A stretch of 64,000 nt of DNA. It comes from Rhizobium leguminosarum. Lineage in GTDB: Bacteria; Pseudomonadota; Alphaproteobacteria; Rhizobiales; Rhizobiaceae. This document shows positions 29,119-37,798 of this stretch, piece after piece. The position numbers and the translations under genes were made by a program. Location of the stretch: positions 868,001 through 932,000 of the forward strand of contig NZ_MZMU01000003.1 of NCBI RefSeq assembly GCF_004123835.1, read 5' to 3'. The notes under the pieces were generated by a model. It did not search any database. It was given only the letters and a program-made list of their open reading frames with translations, and was not told the origin of the DNA. How positions within the stretch are numbered: position 1 is the first letter of the stretch; each line of letters starts with the position of its first letter.

Positions 29119-30614
29119 GGCACCAAGGTAGCGCCAGGCGTAAATCCGAACAGCCTTTCGAATATCTTATCGAACTGAAGGCAGTTGTCACCCGCGAGAC
29201 CGGAGCGGTCTTCGGACGATAGATGACTCCACTTCGGCAAGGGCGTTTTCAACAAGAAACGTTTGTAAAAACGCATCCAACCTTGTTTAAGTGCTGGCGC
29301 TTCTGCTTTTGCTGTCAGCTCGAGTAGGCCGCCGTTTAGAACCCGTTGGAGTACTTCTACCGGCCATTCTCCTGGCCAGATCGCGTAGATGGAATGTGTC
29401 GGAATTGCCGTCGTTCGATCCAGGGTGACAAACGGTTTGTTGCATAGTTCGGGCATTAGAAGTTTGGGATTTTCTGACCAAAGGGCAGGAACGGCATCAA
29501 TCGTACGCCAGTATTCGCCCTTTTCCCTGAAGTGACTTCTCTTGCCGAGTGCTTCCTTGTGCCCCTCGATCCAAGCGGCGAAGCCTGGCCACTGCGCAGG
29601 ATCGATAAGCATGCCGCAGCGGTCATACGGTACCACTACCCGCAACCGCGTGGTCTCAACCACGGGATCGGTCAAATCTCTTCGCTCGAGAAAAGGTCGA
29701 ATGAGTTCGTCCTCCACTTCTGCGGCCTGCTCAGGTTCTAGTATAAACGTTCTGCCCGCCCCGAGCGCTGGTCCCACGCGGACGACGCAACCAGCCTCGA
29801 AAAGACTCCCATGTCGCGCAAGCAGTTCGCGCTGTATCGCTCGCGCTTTTTCTCTCCTGTTCGAAGATACGCGATGGATCGACCGATCACTTTTCGTCAA
29901 AACGACGATCGCGCTGTACGCGCCTACCGTTCGCAAAAATGGATCCGATGGACGCTCGTCCGCTACGGTAATCGTCCAGCCTCGCGACTTGCTGTTTTCC
30001 ACAAATGCGTCACCGTACTGTGCAAACATCCAACGATCGCTTGTCAACGCAGCAATAGAACCCCCATCCTCGGCCCACTCCTGCATTCTATTTAAGAAAG
30101 CGACAGATAGGTCACCTCGCGTGCTCATGGTCGGCAAGGCCTCACGATATATATCTGCCAAAATAGGCGGAAGATTTTTCCAACGGACGTAAGGCGGGTT
30201 TGCCGCAACATGCGTGGCGCGTCCTGGCTTCTCTAAAAGGAAATCGCGCTCGGCTACCCATTCTAGGACGAGTTGGTCGGCGAGGTGTGGGCCAAGGTTT
30301 TCCTCTACGAGAAGCGCCCGAAGAAATCGTCGCACCGTAGCTGCCGCTCCCGCATGAAGCTCGAAACTCTTGATTCGTGGTTTCAAAGTCGCCAGAGAAG
30401 CTGTCTGGCCGTGCGAATGGAACGAGCGAATAAGACGGCGAACTGCTTCCAAGAGGATCGCGCCTTCCCCGGCGCAAGGTTCCAAGAGAACTGCCTGCGA
30501 TAGGTCCGTGGTGGGCGTCCAATCAATCAAATCAAGCAAGCGGGCCGCAGTGGGAGCCGAAGTGTATATTGCGCAACGATCGTGCAATTGCTCTATCGCT
30601 GCGTGCAGTTCCAT
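29115..30614 (-). CDS. class I N6-adenine DNA methyltransferase
   Basis: A 499-residue protein with SAM motif I VLLEPCAGEGAIL (residues 42-54) and catalytic motif NPPYVRW (139-145), the gamma-class order of adenine methyltransferases. The 350 residues after it resemble the target-recognition region of Eco57I/TaqI-type enzymes (YDRCGMLIDPAQWPGF, then PELCNKPFVTLDRT). There is no PD-ExK nuclease domain, so it is a stand-alone modification subunit. It is transcribed leftward with vsr and divergently from the GHKL operon, with 146 bp between the starts. Its recognition sequence cannot be predicted. Confidence 0.85.
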   Translation of the reverse strand: MELHAAIEQLHDRCAIYTSAPTAARLLDLIDWTPTTDLSQAVLLEPCAGEGAILLEAVRRLIRSFHSHGQTASLATLKPRIKSFELHAGAAATVRRFLRALLVEENLGPHLADQLVLEWVAERDFLLEKPGRATHVAANPPYVRWKNLPPILADIYREALPTMSTRGDLSVAFLNRMQEWAEDGGSIAALTSDRWMFAQYGDAFVENSKSRGWTITVADERPSDPFLRTVGAYSAIVVLTKSDRSIHRVSSNRREKARAIQRELLARHGSLFEAGCVVRVGPALGAGRTFILEPEQAAEVEDELIRPFLERRDLTDPVVETTRLRVVVPYDRCGMLIDPAQWPGFAAWIEGHKEALGKRSHFREKGEYWRTIDAVPALWSENPKLLMPELCNKPFVTLDRTTAIPTHSIYAIWPGEWPVEVLQRVLNGGLLELTAKAEAPALKQGWMRFYKRFLLKTPLPKWSHLSSEDRSGLAGDNCLQFDKIFERLFGFTPGATLVP

Positions 30615-30713
30615 TCATTCGTCCTCTGGCAATTTCTATTCAGTGCTTATAACAATATCGTGGCCCGAAGGGGAGTTAGAAAACCATTGATATGGTCGAG
30701 GGTTGAAGAAACG

Positions 30714-30764
30714 ATGAGCATCCAACGGCCAGGCCTTGCCGCCTGCCAGATTTCATCCGAATGA
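30714..30764 (+). CDS. possible 16-residue leader peptide coupled to the GHKL gene
   Basis: An ATG at 30714 with GAAGAA upstream opens a 16-codon frame whose TGA overlaps the ATG of the next gene as ATGA. The downstream gene has no ribosome-binding site of its own, so translation through this leader is the simplest way to start it. Evidence is only the arrangement. Confidence 0.35.
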   Translation: MSIQRPGLAACQISSE

Positions 30765-33046
30765 CAGGCTTTAGTGTCGATACCAAGCTCTTTCAAGAAC
30801 TCGGCGAACTGCTGGTCGCGAAAGAGAGCACTGCTCTCGTCGAGCTGGTCAAAAATGCCTATGACGCCGATGCCACCTTGGTAACAGTGACTGGCGTCAA
30901 TCTTGGCGATGCGACAAGTGGCAGCATTGTCGTATCCGACGATGGAGTTGGCATGGATGGCGGCGAATTCCGGCGTGGCTTTCTAACCATCGCGGGCCGC
31001 ACCAAAAATTCTGGCGACCGGCGATCTCCGGTGTTTGGTCGTCGCTACACCGGCGAAAAGGGCGTGGGACGTCTCGCCTCTCACAAACTGGGGACGGTCG
31101 TAGAGGTTCAATCGCGCAAAGCCGGCCCGGCGCCTAGAGGCGCAATCGCTCTCCCGCCGGCGATTTCGGAGGTGGTCGCTCGGATAGACTGGCGTGCCAT
31201 TGAAGCGCTGGAGACGCTGGATCAGATCGACGGGTCCGGCGCTGTGCGCGTCGATGAACACGCGAAGCCATCCAAGCCTGATAGCGGTACGACATTGAAG
31301 ATCTCACCGCTACGAACGGCATGGTCCGATCGTATACGCTCGAGCTTCCTGCGTGAGGCCGCTACGCTCGCACCTCTGGCCGCAACGTGGAAGAAGCTGC
31401 CGGATGGCATAGTGGCCGAGGAACTGCTGTTCGAGACCTTGCCGATCCGAGATCAACAGACGGGCGATCCGGGATTCGAAGTCGTCTTCGGCGGAGATCT
31501 CAATCTTGGTGATCGCCTTCTGCCCGATGTGGCAGCCGCAGCCAGTTGGATCGCGGAACTGTCTTTCGATCGAGACACAGGCATGCTCCGAATAGCTTTG
31601 TCGCCTACGAAAGCGGGAGTTCGCAACGCTCCCGGCGCGGAGGGTTTCCGGTTAGAAAAAAATCTTGGCCCAGGCGCAGGGCCGTCTTTCACTGGACGGA
31701 TACTTCAACGTTCCCAAGCGTCCTGGGAAGCTGAAGTTCAAGGCATTCGCGTATTCATGGAAGGCTTTCGTGTGTCGCCCTATGGCGATCTTCGCGACGA
31801 CTGGCTGGGCCTGGAACGCACCTATCTTTCTCGACAGAAACGTCAGTTGACGAGCCTGGCAACCTTAAATGCAGATCAAATTCCCGCCGGCCTGGAAGCG
31901 GAAGAGCTCGTGGTTCAAGGCAATCACGCCTACATGGGCGGTATTTTCCTGCACAGGTCGAGCAGTCCAGGACTTGAAATGGTCGTCAGCCGCGAGGGCT
32001 TCCTTCCTGGAGCAGCATTCGACTTCATTACTCAATGGGCTCGCGTGACCACCGACCTGATTGTCCGATTGGGGTCGGTTGCCCGCAAAGAAGCGAAGGA
32101 AATCAAGAATCAGCAGCGCGTAGCGCAAAGGGACGCGGCCCTGCGCTCGGATGTGAACGAAACCCCGACTGCATTGCGAGTCAGAGAACACGCGCTGCAA
32201 GTCGAGCGCAGCTTCGCCAATATCCAGCAGGCCGTCGAACGCAACGATTTCGTAACGGCCACGCGTGAAGCCAGAGAGTTGCAGCCGAATCTTTCCGAGA
32301 TTCGCGAGATGGCCGACCAGTTCGGGAGCGAGGCCGTACAGTGGCGCGTGCTGGCGTCGCTGGGCGCCGAACTCGCGGCCTTCGTTCACGAGATCAATGC
32401 CGTTGGGCTTCAGATATCGGCATTGGCTCGTGAGCTTGAGAATGCCCTGACGATCGATGATCTTGCACGCACCCGAACGGCGATCCGCAAGGCCAGACAA
32501 AGGGCTTTGGACCTTGCCGATCGGATTCGGCGCAATGCCACCTACCTGGTCGACGCGACCAGTTTCGAAGGACGTCGGCGGCGTGCGCGACTAACGTTGC
32601 GGGACAGATTCGAAACCGTACGATTGTTCTTCGAATCCAGGATCGAACAAAAGAACATCACGCTGATTAACGATATCCCGGCCGATATTCGAAGCCCGCC
32701 GATGTTCCCGTCCGAGTTGTCCGGAATATTCACCAACCTGCTGTCGAATGCGGTCAAGTTCAGCGACGCCGGCGGACGTATCGAAGTCTCGGCACGTGAG
32801 CACGGCGGTTTCTGCGAGGTTCAGGTCTCCAACACCGGTGCAGCCGTGGATCTATCCCGAGCCCGGCGTCTCTTCGATGCGTTCGTGTCCACTACCGAGC
32901 GACCTGACGCCATTTTGGGCCAAGGCATGGGCATGGGACTTACGATCACCCGCGCCTTCGTTCAGGAGTATGGCGGCGAAATCGATTTCATCGCGCCATC
33001 AAGCGGTTTTGCGACGGCGGTACGCTTCAGAATTCCGATGAGGTAA
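30761..33046 (+). CDS. dual-GHKL protein: Hsp90/MORC-like ATPase fused to histidine kinase core
   Basis: A 761-residue protein with two GHKL ATP-binding modules. The N-terminal one has the Hsp90/MutL/MORC signature LVELVKNAYDADA (E28, N32, D35), VSDDGVGM (58-65) and GEKGVGRLASH (98-108). After about 400 residues without a known domain comes a dimerisation/phosphoacceptor-like helix with H543 in AFVHEINAVG, then a histidine-kinase ATPase with N-box NLLSNAVKF (N663) and G-box GQGMGMGLTIT (from about 721). No membrane segment or PAS/HAMP domain is present, so it is cytosolic. A receiver-domain gene follows after three bases. GHKL proteins are known in restriction-modification loci, but this double form with a kinase core is unusual. 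It could sense DNA or modification state and phosphorylate the neighbour; this is inference. Confidence 0.85.
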   Translation: MTGFSVDTKLFQELGELLVAKESTALVELVKNAYDADATLVTVTGVNLGDATSGSIVVSDDGVGMDGGEFRRGFLTIAGRTKNSGDRRSPVFGRRYTGEKGVGRLASHKLGTVVEVQSRKAGPAPRGAIALPPAISEVVARIDWRAIEALETLDQIDGSGAVRVDEHAKPSKPDSGTTLKISPLRTAWSDRIRSSFLREAATLAPLAATWKKLPDGIVAEELLFETLPIRDQQTGDPGFEVVFGGDLNLGDRLLPDVAAAASWIAELSFDRDTGMLRIALSPTKAGVRNAPGAEGFRLEKNLGPGAGPSFTGRILQRSQASWEAEVQGIRVFMEGFRVSPYGDLRDDWLGLERTYLSRQKRQLTSLATLNADQIPAGLEAEELVVQGNHAYMGGIFLHRSSSPGLEMVVSREGFLPGAAFDFITQWARVTTDLIVRLGSVARKEAKEIKNQQRVAQRDAALRSDVNETPTALRVREHALQVERSFANIQQAVERNDFVTATREARELQPNLSEIREMADQFGSEAVQWRVLASLGAELAAFVHEINAVGLQISALARELENALTIDDLARTRTAIRKARQRALDLADRIRRNATYLVDATSFEGRRRRARLTLRDRFETVRLFFESRIEQKNITLINDIPADIRSPPMFPSELSGIFTNLLSNAVKFSDAGGRIEVSAREHGGFCEVQVSNTGAAVDLSRARRLFDAFVSTTERPDAILGQGMGMGLTITRAFVQEYGGEIDFIAPSSGFATAVRFRIPMR

Positions 33047-33049
33047 CCC

Positions 33050-34180
33050 ATGACCGATATCGTATACATCGATGATACTCCAAATGACCTTCTGTCCGAG
33101 GCAGGAGCGCACGGCGCCCGGATAACGCCGTTTGAGTTTGAGGAAAATGGCTCGAACGATCTCGCATTCAACGCTGCGCAGGCGGCGAATGTTTGGCTAT
33201 TTGATTTTTTCTTAGTTGCCCCAGCTCATACGGAACACGGAGATGAGAACGGACTTAGTCTATTCCAGAAATGGAAGGCGACTATCGGGGGCCGCCCAAC
33301 TACAGTAGTCGTCAGCAGCGATATAGAAAGAGCTGTAGGGGCACCCCTTGGCCCTTTCGAACGTCATCATGTAATTGCACAAAAGCACGGCGTAGAATGG
33401 GTCGGGACGAAAACAAAGGAAACATTGGATCGGATCGTAGAACTTGCTGATGCAGCAGATCTCATTGGCAATAACCTTCTGATTACTCCCCTCGATAACA
33501 AGCAGTTCGGCACTTACGATCCTGCAAGCCTATGCTTTGACATCCTAGGTGTGTCGCGCGATGCGGAATGGGCAAACAGCGCCATGCGCCAGATCGATCG
33601 CGCCCGCCCTCCGCGCGAAGTATCAAACACCTCTGGTCCGACTACCGCTCAGTCTATAGTAGGCTGGCTGCTCGCACATATACTGCCATACCCGTCGTTT
33701 TTGCTAACCGATAGGCAAGCGGCCCTTCGTCTTGAGCTAACGCCAGCGAGCTTTAGAGCACTCGTAAACGCTGTAGAATCCGCTGGGGATACCAATCTCT
33801 ATCAAACAAAGTTTAAGGCCTGTAGATACAAGGGGCCTCTATCGAAATTCTTAGGGCCGCGATGGTGGCGCGCGGCGATTGACGACCTGGCATGGCATCT
33901 CTCTCAGGACGGTGCCGGCTTCCGTCCGGCCCTACAGCAACTCTCTGACAACGTCGAGGTCGTTTGGATTTCCCAATCTGAACCGGTTTTGGTTTCTGAT
34001 GCCGATCTAGTAGAAACCGATGAGATTGCCGAAGCAAGTGACTGTGTACGAGTAACTGACGAAGATTTTCCAGCAAGTATCGATCCTGCTTGGGTACTCA
34101 CCGCTTCTGCGCGTGCGGATCGGAAACTAGCGGCAAAAGTAGTCTATGAGGATCGTGAACTTCTGGAAGTTTCCGAATGA
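33050..34180 (+). CDS. receiver-domain protein with unknown C-terminal domain
   Basis: A 376-residue protein. Residues 1-125 fit a receiver: acidic pair D8-D9 in VYIDDTP, phosphoacceptor D52 in VWLFDFFL, S89 in TVVVSSD and a lysine (K112 or K121) near VEWVGTK. Residues from about 150 to 376 match no output domain I know; they are helical with RWWRAAIDDLAWHLSQ and end in an acidic region. It is the expected partner of the upstream kinase-like protein: the gap is three bases, and it overlaps the next gene by four. Base composition is visibly lower in GC than the core genes, suggesting transfer. Confidence 0.75.
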   Translation: MTDIVYIDDTPNDLLSEAGAHGARITPFEFEENGSNDLAFNAAQAANVWLFDFFLVAPAHTEHGDENGLSLFQKWKATIGGRPTTVVVSSDIERAVGAPLGPFERHHVIAQKHGVEWVGTKTKETLDRIVELADAADLIGNNLLITPLDNKQFGTYDPASLCFDILGVSRDAEWANSAMRQIDRARPPREVSNTSGPTTAQSIVGWLLAHILPYPSFLLTDRQAALRLELTPASFRALVNAVESAGDTNLYQTKFKACRYKGPLSKFLGPRWWRAAIDDLAWHLSQDGAGFRPALQQLSDNVEVVWISQSEPVLVSDADLVETDEIAEASDCVRVTDEDFPASIDPAWVLTASARADRKLAAKVVYEDRELLEVSE

Positions 34181-34881
34181 GAATAAATCTTAGAAAATAC
34201 GCTACGGAACTGAGCTATTGGATCGACGCGCTGAAACCGTTCATCGGTAAGGAGTCTCATCGCGCGTTGTCAGCTTTGAAGGATCAGCTTGAAAACGGCC
34301 GAGACAACCTTCGACCAGCTTTCGATTGGAAATTAGACAGGCCAATTGTGACTAAAGAAGCAGAGCGGTACGATGGCCCTGATAAAACACCTCATAAAGT
34401 AAAGGTCGGCTGGCAGTTCGAATCAACATTCGAAAGTGATGGGCAATCCAAAAAAACATCCCTGTGGAACATAAAAAAAATGGTTACCCACATCCGGATC
34501 TACAATGCGGATGATGATTCAGAGATTTTACATTTTCATCATGATCTAAAAAATCGTGAGCAGCTTGGTCCGCATGTTCACATGCAATTCTCAGAGCACT
34601 ACCTGAAAAACAAGGGGCGCATACCTATTGCCGTACCTCGTTTTCCGATAACTGCAATTTTGCCTACAGACTGTTTTGACCTGGTACTAGCGGAATTCTT
34701 TCCGTTCGAATGGCCCAAATCTCAAGCTGGATCACACGGCTTAGTGACACTTAGAAGTAATCAACGGACTCGTTTGATAGCCATAACAGAAGCTCTGCAA
34801 AAACAATGGGAAGCCTCGCCGAAGCTGACGCCAGTCTCGGCTACCCAAAATTGCTATATGCCAGATTTGCAGATCGCCTGA
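34177..34881 (+). CDS. unknown island protein, histidine-rich core
   Basis: A 234-residue protein of no family I recognise. A central pair of motifs, HFHHD (119-123) and GPHVH (131-135), could bind a metal or form a nuclease centre, but this is only suggestive. The N-terminal 50 residues look like a helical dimerisation segment. It overlaps the receiver gene by ATGA and its TGA shares a base with the ATG of the cytosine methyltransferase, so it is translated as part of the same operon. It is the gene most likely to carry a missing effector activity. Composition is AT-rich for this genome. Confidence 0.7.
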   Translation: MRINLRKYATELSYWIDALKPFIGKESHRALSALKDQLENGRDNLRPAFDWKLDRPIVTKEAERYDGPDKTPHKVKVGWQFESTFESDGQSKKTSLWNIKKMVTHIRIYNADDDSEILHFHHDLKNREQLGPHVHMQFSEHYLKNKGRIPIAVPRFPITAILPTDCFDLVLAEFFPFEWPKSQAGSHGLVTLRSNQRTRLIAITEALQKQWEASPKLTPVSATQNCYMPDLQIA

Positions 34882-35987
34882 TGCGCATAGTCAGCCTTTT
34901 TAGTGGCGCCGGTGGCTTTGAGGCGGGTTTTGGCGACACACATAGGACAATACTCGTTAACGACGTCGCCATGAGTGCTCGCGATGTGCTCCGGCAGCGA
35001 TTTCCCGACGTGGCGCTGATAGAAGATGTGCGAAACGTTCAACCGGACGACATCAACTCCGCCGATGTGTTGGTCGCGGGGTTCCCGTGCCAAGACGTCT
35101 CGATCGTGGGCGGACAACGTGGTTTGGCAGGTACTCGCTCTGCTTTGGTTGAACACGTATTTCGTCTCGCGAGAGCGACCCGTCCGTCCCATATATTGCT
35201 TGAAAATGTCCAGTCGATTCGCTTCGTTCATGGTGGCCGAGTTCTTCTCTACCTTATGCACGCAGCGGAACAACTCGGCTACTCGTGGGCATATCGCACG
35301 TTGGACAGCAGAGCATTCGGGCTTCCCCAGCGACGCCGACGCTTTTACTTCCTAGCCTCACGAGATTCCGATCCTGGCGAAGTGCTCCTTTCGGATGTTG
35401 GCAGTACCATTCCTGCCAATTCTTTGGATCTATCGCTACCAGTCGGCTTCTATTGGACGGAGGGCAGAAGCGGCCACGGCCTGACGGCCGACGCGATACC
35501 GCCGTTGAAGACCGGCTCGTCAATCGGGATACCCTCGCCGCCCGCCGTCTTGTTCCCAGATGGGGGCGTCAAGATTCCGACAATCGAAACGGCTGAAAGA
35601 TTTCAGGGGTTTCCAGAGGGCTGGACGGGAGCCGCACCGCCGCGCCTTCGGTGGGGATTGGTTGGTAACGCAGTGAGTGTTCCGGTAGTGCGATGGGTTT
35701 CTGATCGGATGAATTCTCCGGCAGTTTGGGATCGTAATCTTTCTTCGCCTATGCCCGACCGACCTATGTGGCCGTTGGCGGCTTGGGGAGACGGGCGAGG
35801 TTTACGTCTCGCTGTCAAGGTCCAAGAAGCTCCCAGTTCTCTTGACCTGGGGCGAATATCCTATGGGAATTATACGTGGACCGATTTATCAGATCGCGCC
35901 CTTGCCGGCTTTGTGAACAGGGCCCGCGAAAGCCGATTGCGCTATCCCGAAGGCTTTTTAGAGCGTCTTGAGGCCCGATTACGGTGA
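34881..35987 (+). CDS. C5-cytosine DNA methyltransferase
   Basis: A 368-residue enzyme with the ordered motifs of the family: I (SLFSGAGGFEAGF), IV (GFPCQDVS, catalytic C70), VI (ENV, residues 108-110), VIII (QRRRRFYFLAS) and X (GLVGNAVSVPV). The target-recognition region is rather short. It would form 5-methylcytosine at an unknown site and links functionally to the Vsr protein of the island. I start at the ATG at 34881, which overlaps the previous stop (TGATG); the frame upstream of it lies inside that gene. It is the last gene of the four-gene operon. Confidence 0.93.
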   Translation: MRIVSLFSGAGGFEAGFGDTHRTILVNDVAMSARDVLRQRFPDVALIEDVRNVQPDDINSADVLVAGFPCQDVSIVGGQRGLAGTRSALVEHVFRLARATRPSHILLENVQSIRFVHGGRVLLYLMHAAEQLGYSWAYRTLDSRAFGLPQRRRRFYFLASRDSDPGEVLLSDVGSTIPANSLDLSLPVGFYWTEGRSGHGLTADAIPPLKTGSSIGIPSPPAVLFPDGGVKIPTIETAERFQGFPEGWTGAAPPRLRWGLVGNAVSVPVVRWVSDRMNSPAVWDRNLSSPMPDRPMWPLAAWGDGRGLRLAVKVQEAPSSLDLGRISYGNYTWTDLSDRALAGFVNRARESRLRYPEGFLERLEARLR

Positions 35988-36224
35988 TTGCACCGGATCG
36001 GTGCTTGCTTTTTCAAAAGTCTTTATAGAAACGACATGGGCCGCAATCTCGACACCGCGATGATCCCGACCGTAAGAACCCTCGAAGATCTGTGCCTGAC
36101 CGTGCTTCAACTGAACGAGCACCTCCTTGGGGCTCAATAAGGGCACCTTGTTCCCAGCTCCCCCTTCGTGCCGAAGAAGCCACTTACCGTTTTCAAGAAA
36201 AGTCGTTCCCATGATCTCGTTCAA
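35979..36224 (-). CDS. small hypothetical protein
   Basis: An 81-residue protein (GTTFLENGKWLLRHEGGAGNKVPLLSPKEVLVQLKHGQAQIFEG) of unknown family, predicted mostly beta. The start is a TTG at 36224, chosen because GGAGGGG lies five bases upstream; the ATG four codons later has no such site. It ends nine bases inside the convergent methyltransferase gene. Confidence 0.55.
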   Translation of the reverse strand: MNEIMGTTFLENGKWLLRHEGGAGNKVPLLSPKEVLVQLKHGQAQIFEGSYGRDHRGVEIAAHVVSIKTFEKASTDPVQSP

Positions 36225-36363
36225 GTTGCCCCTCCTTCATAATCGTATTCGAACAAGATGCCGATCGATTGCGCTGGCTTTTGTGGAAGCAGTTGCCACC
36301 GGATGGCTCCCCGCCGCAGCCCATTAATCATCTCGCGCTGATTGCAACACCGAAAGAGCAAGT

Positions 36364-36987
36364 ATGTCAAACGCCGATTTCGTAAACACAGCGGCTGCTT
36401 CAGAGCGCTTCTTCCGGTTATATGAACGTCATTGCGGTGAACCAGACGAAGACACGCTGTTCTCCTTTTTGGAGGCGAGCCACAGCCTCAATGACCGCTT
36501 GAAGATTGGTGCCGATCTCGATTTTTTTGACGTTAACCAGTTCGCCGCGCTCAAATGCCTCAGGAATTATTTCCATCACCATCAGGAATTGAGACATCTC
36601 GTAAGTTTGGTGCCCCTTGGCGACTATCCAATCGTCACGGACCTCATGTACATGTGCGTGGTGCCACGCACCTCCGTGGAGGCGGCGATCGAGGAGACAA
36701 TGCCCCGCCACAAAGATGCCGCGCGACGGGCATGCCAAGATTTATTCCACTGGTATGGGTCAGTGGTAAATATAAATCCCTGTATTTTTAACTTCGTCGT
36801 ACTGGCCTATGAACGTCTTGTGAAAGCTGGCATTCCGTTGGCAGGCGACGCAGTTGAGAACTTTCGAGCGAGCTATGATTATGAGGAAAAAATACGAATT
36901 CCTCACTTGATCGACGGACGCTTTTCCACGTCGGCTGGGAATGTCGACAGACTGCTCTCTGAGATCGTGGCCAGAACAACGTTGTAG
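36364..36987 (+). CDS. unknown protein with HEPN-like motif
   Basis: A 207-residue, mostly helical protein. R67 and H72 in LRNYFHHH fit the R-x4-6-H motif of HEPN RNases, in its common RN-x3-H form, and an upstream helix with SHSLNDRL fits the fold. HEPN proteins are frequent effectors in defence islands, but the motif is short and the call is tentative. It stands alone at the right edge of the island and its composition resembles the island rather than the core. No nucleotidyltransferase partner lies next to it. Confidence 0.5.
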   Translation: MSNADFVNTAAASERFFRLYERHCGEPDEDTLFSFLEASHSLNDRLKIGADLDFFDVNQFAALKCLRNYFHHHQELRHLVSLVPLGDYPIVTDLMYMCVVPRTSVEAAIEETMPRHKDAARRACQDLFHWYGSVVNINPCIFNFVVLAYERLVKAGIPLAGDAVENFRASYDYEEKIRIPHLIDGRFSTSAGNVDRLLSEIVARTTL

Positions 36988-37015
36988 CTCGCTGATTAGT
37001 CCTCATCTCGGGTTC

Positions 37016-37798
37016 TCAAGCATCACCCACTCTCTGCAAACGAACACCCGTCAACTCCGCCAGCCTCCCCACCAGCGCATCCTGAAACCCAGGATCCCCA
37101 ACCTCCACCGCCGCCTCCCGCCGCTGCCGATGATACCAATACCCACCGCCGACCTTCGCAGCCCCTTCATCGCTTGCCGCAAGCCATGTCTGGGTGAGAT
37201 GCCCCATCTCAAGATCATCGGGCGCGCCGGCGCCGCCCATCTTCGTCGGCACCCAGCCGGGGTCCACCGCGTTGCTGAAAACATCCGGCCAATGGCGGGC
37301 GACGGCGGCGGCGAGGGTGGCGATGTAGAGCTTGCTTTCCGAATAGGCCTGGCTGGCGCTCCACGGCCGCTTCTTCCAGTCGATATCGTCAAGGGCGCTG
37401 CTGCCGCTGCGGTGCATGCCGCTGCTGAGATAAACCAGGCGATCGGGGCGGGTGATCCATGCGGTGAGAAGGTAGGGGGCAAGCACATTCACTGCCAGCG
37501 TCTTTGCGTGGCCCTCCGGCGTTTCGCCCCGGCTCCGCTCGAGGTAGATGCCGGCATTGTGGATGACGGCGTCCATGCGGCCGATGGCGTTGACCTGCTC
37601 GGCAATCGATTGCGTTTCCGTGGCGCTGGCGAGATCGCCGATGACGAGGCCGAGGGCGGCGGCTGATGTCTCTGCGATGGCGGAGGCGCGCTCGCGGGAG
37701 CGGGCATGCAGCACGACGTCATGGCCCTCCTTCATCAGGGTGCGGGCGGCGGCAAGGCCGAGGCCATCGGTGGAACCGGTGATGAAAATACGGCTCAT
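37016..37798 (-). CDS. short-chain dehydrogenase/reductase
   Basis: A 260-residue SDR. The cofactor motif is ITGSTDGLGLAAA (TGxxxGxG), then HNAGIY (NAG), the catalytic Ser in VYLSSGMH and the YxxxK motif in AYSESKLY. An Arg-rich stretch after the first beta-alpha-beta (HARSRERA) suggests NADP preference. The substrate is unknown; WW-domain-oxidoreductase-like proteins share this layout. AAAGGAAACCCC precedes the ATG at 37798; the longer frame to 37837 lacks a site. It marks the return to core-like composition. Confidence 0.87.
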   Translation of the reverse strand: MSRIFITGSTDGLGLAAARTLMKEGHDVVLHARSRERASAIAETSAAALGLVIGDLASATETQSIAEQVNAIGRMDAVIHNAGIYLERSRGETPEGHAKTLAVNVLAPYLLTAWITRPDRLVYLSSGMHRSGSSALDDIDWKKRPWSASQAYSESKLYIATLAAAVARHWPDVFSNAVDPGWVPTKMGGAGAPDDLEMGHLTQTWLAASDEGAAKVGGGYWYHRQRREAAVEVGDPGFQDALVGRLAELTGVRLQRVGDA

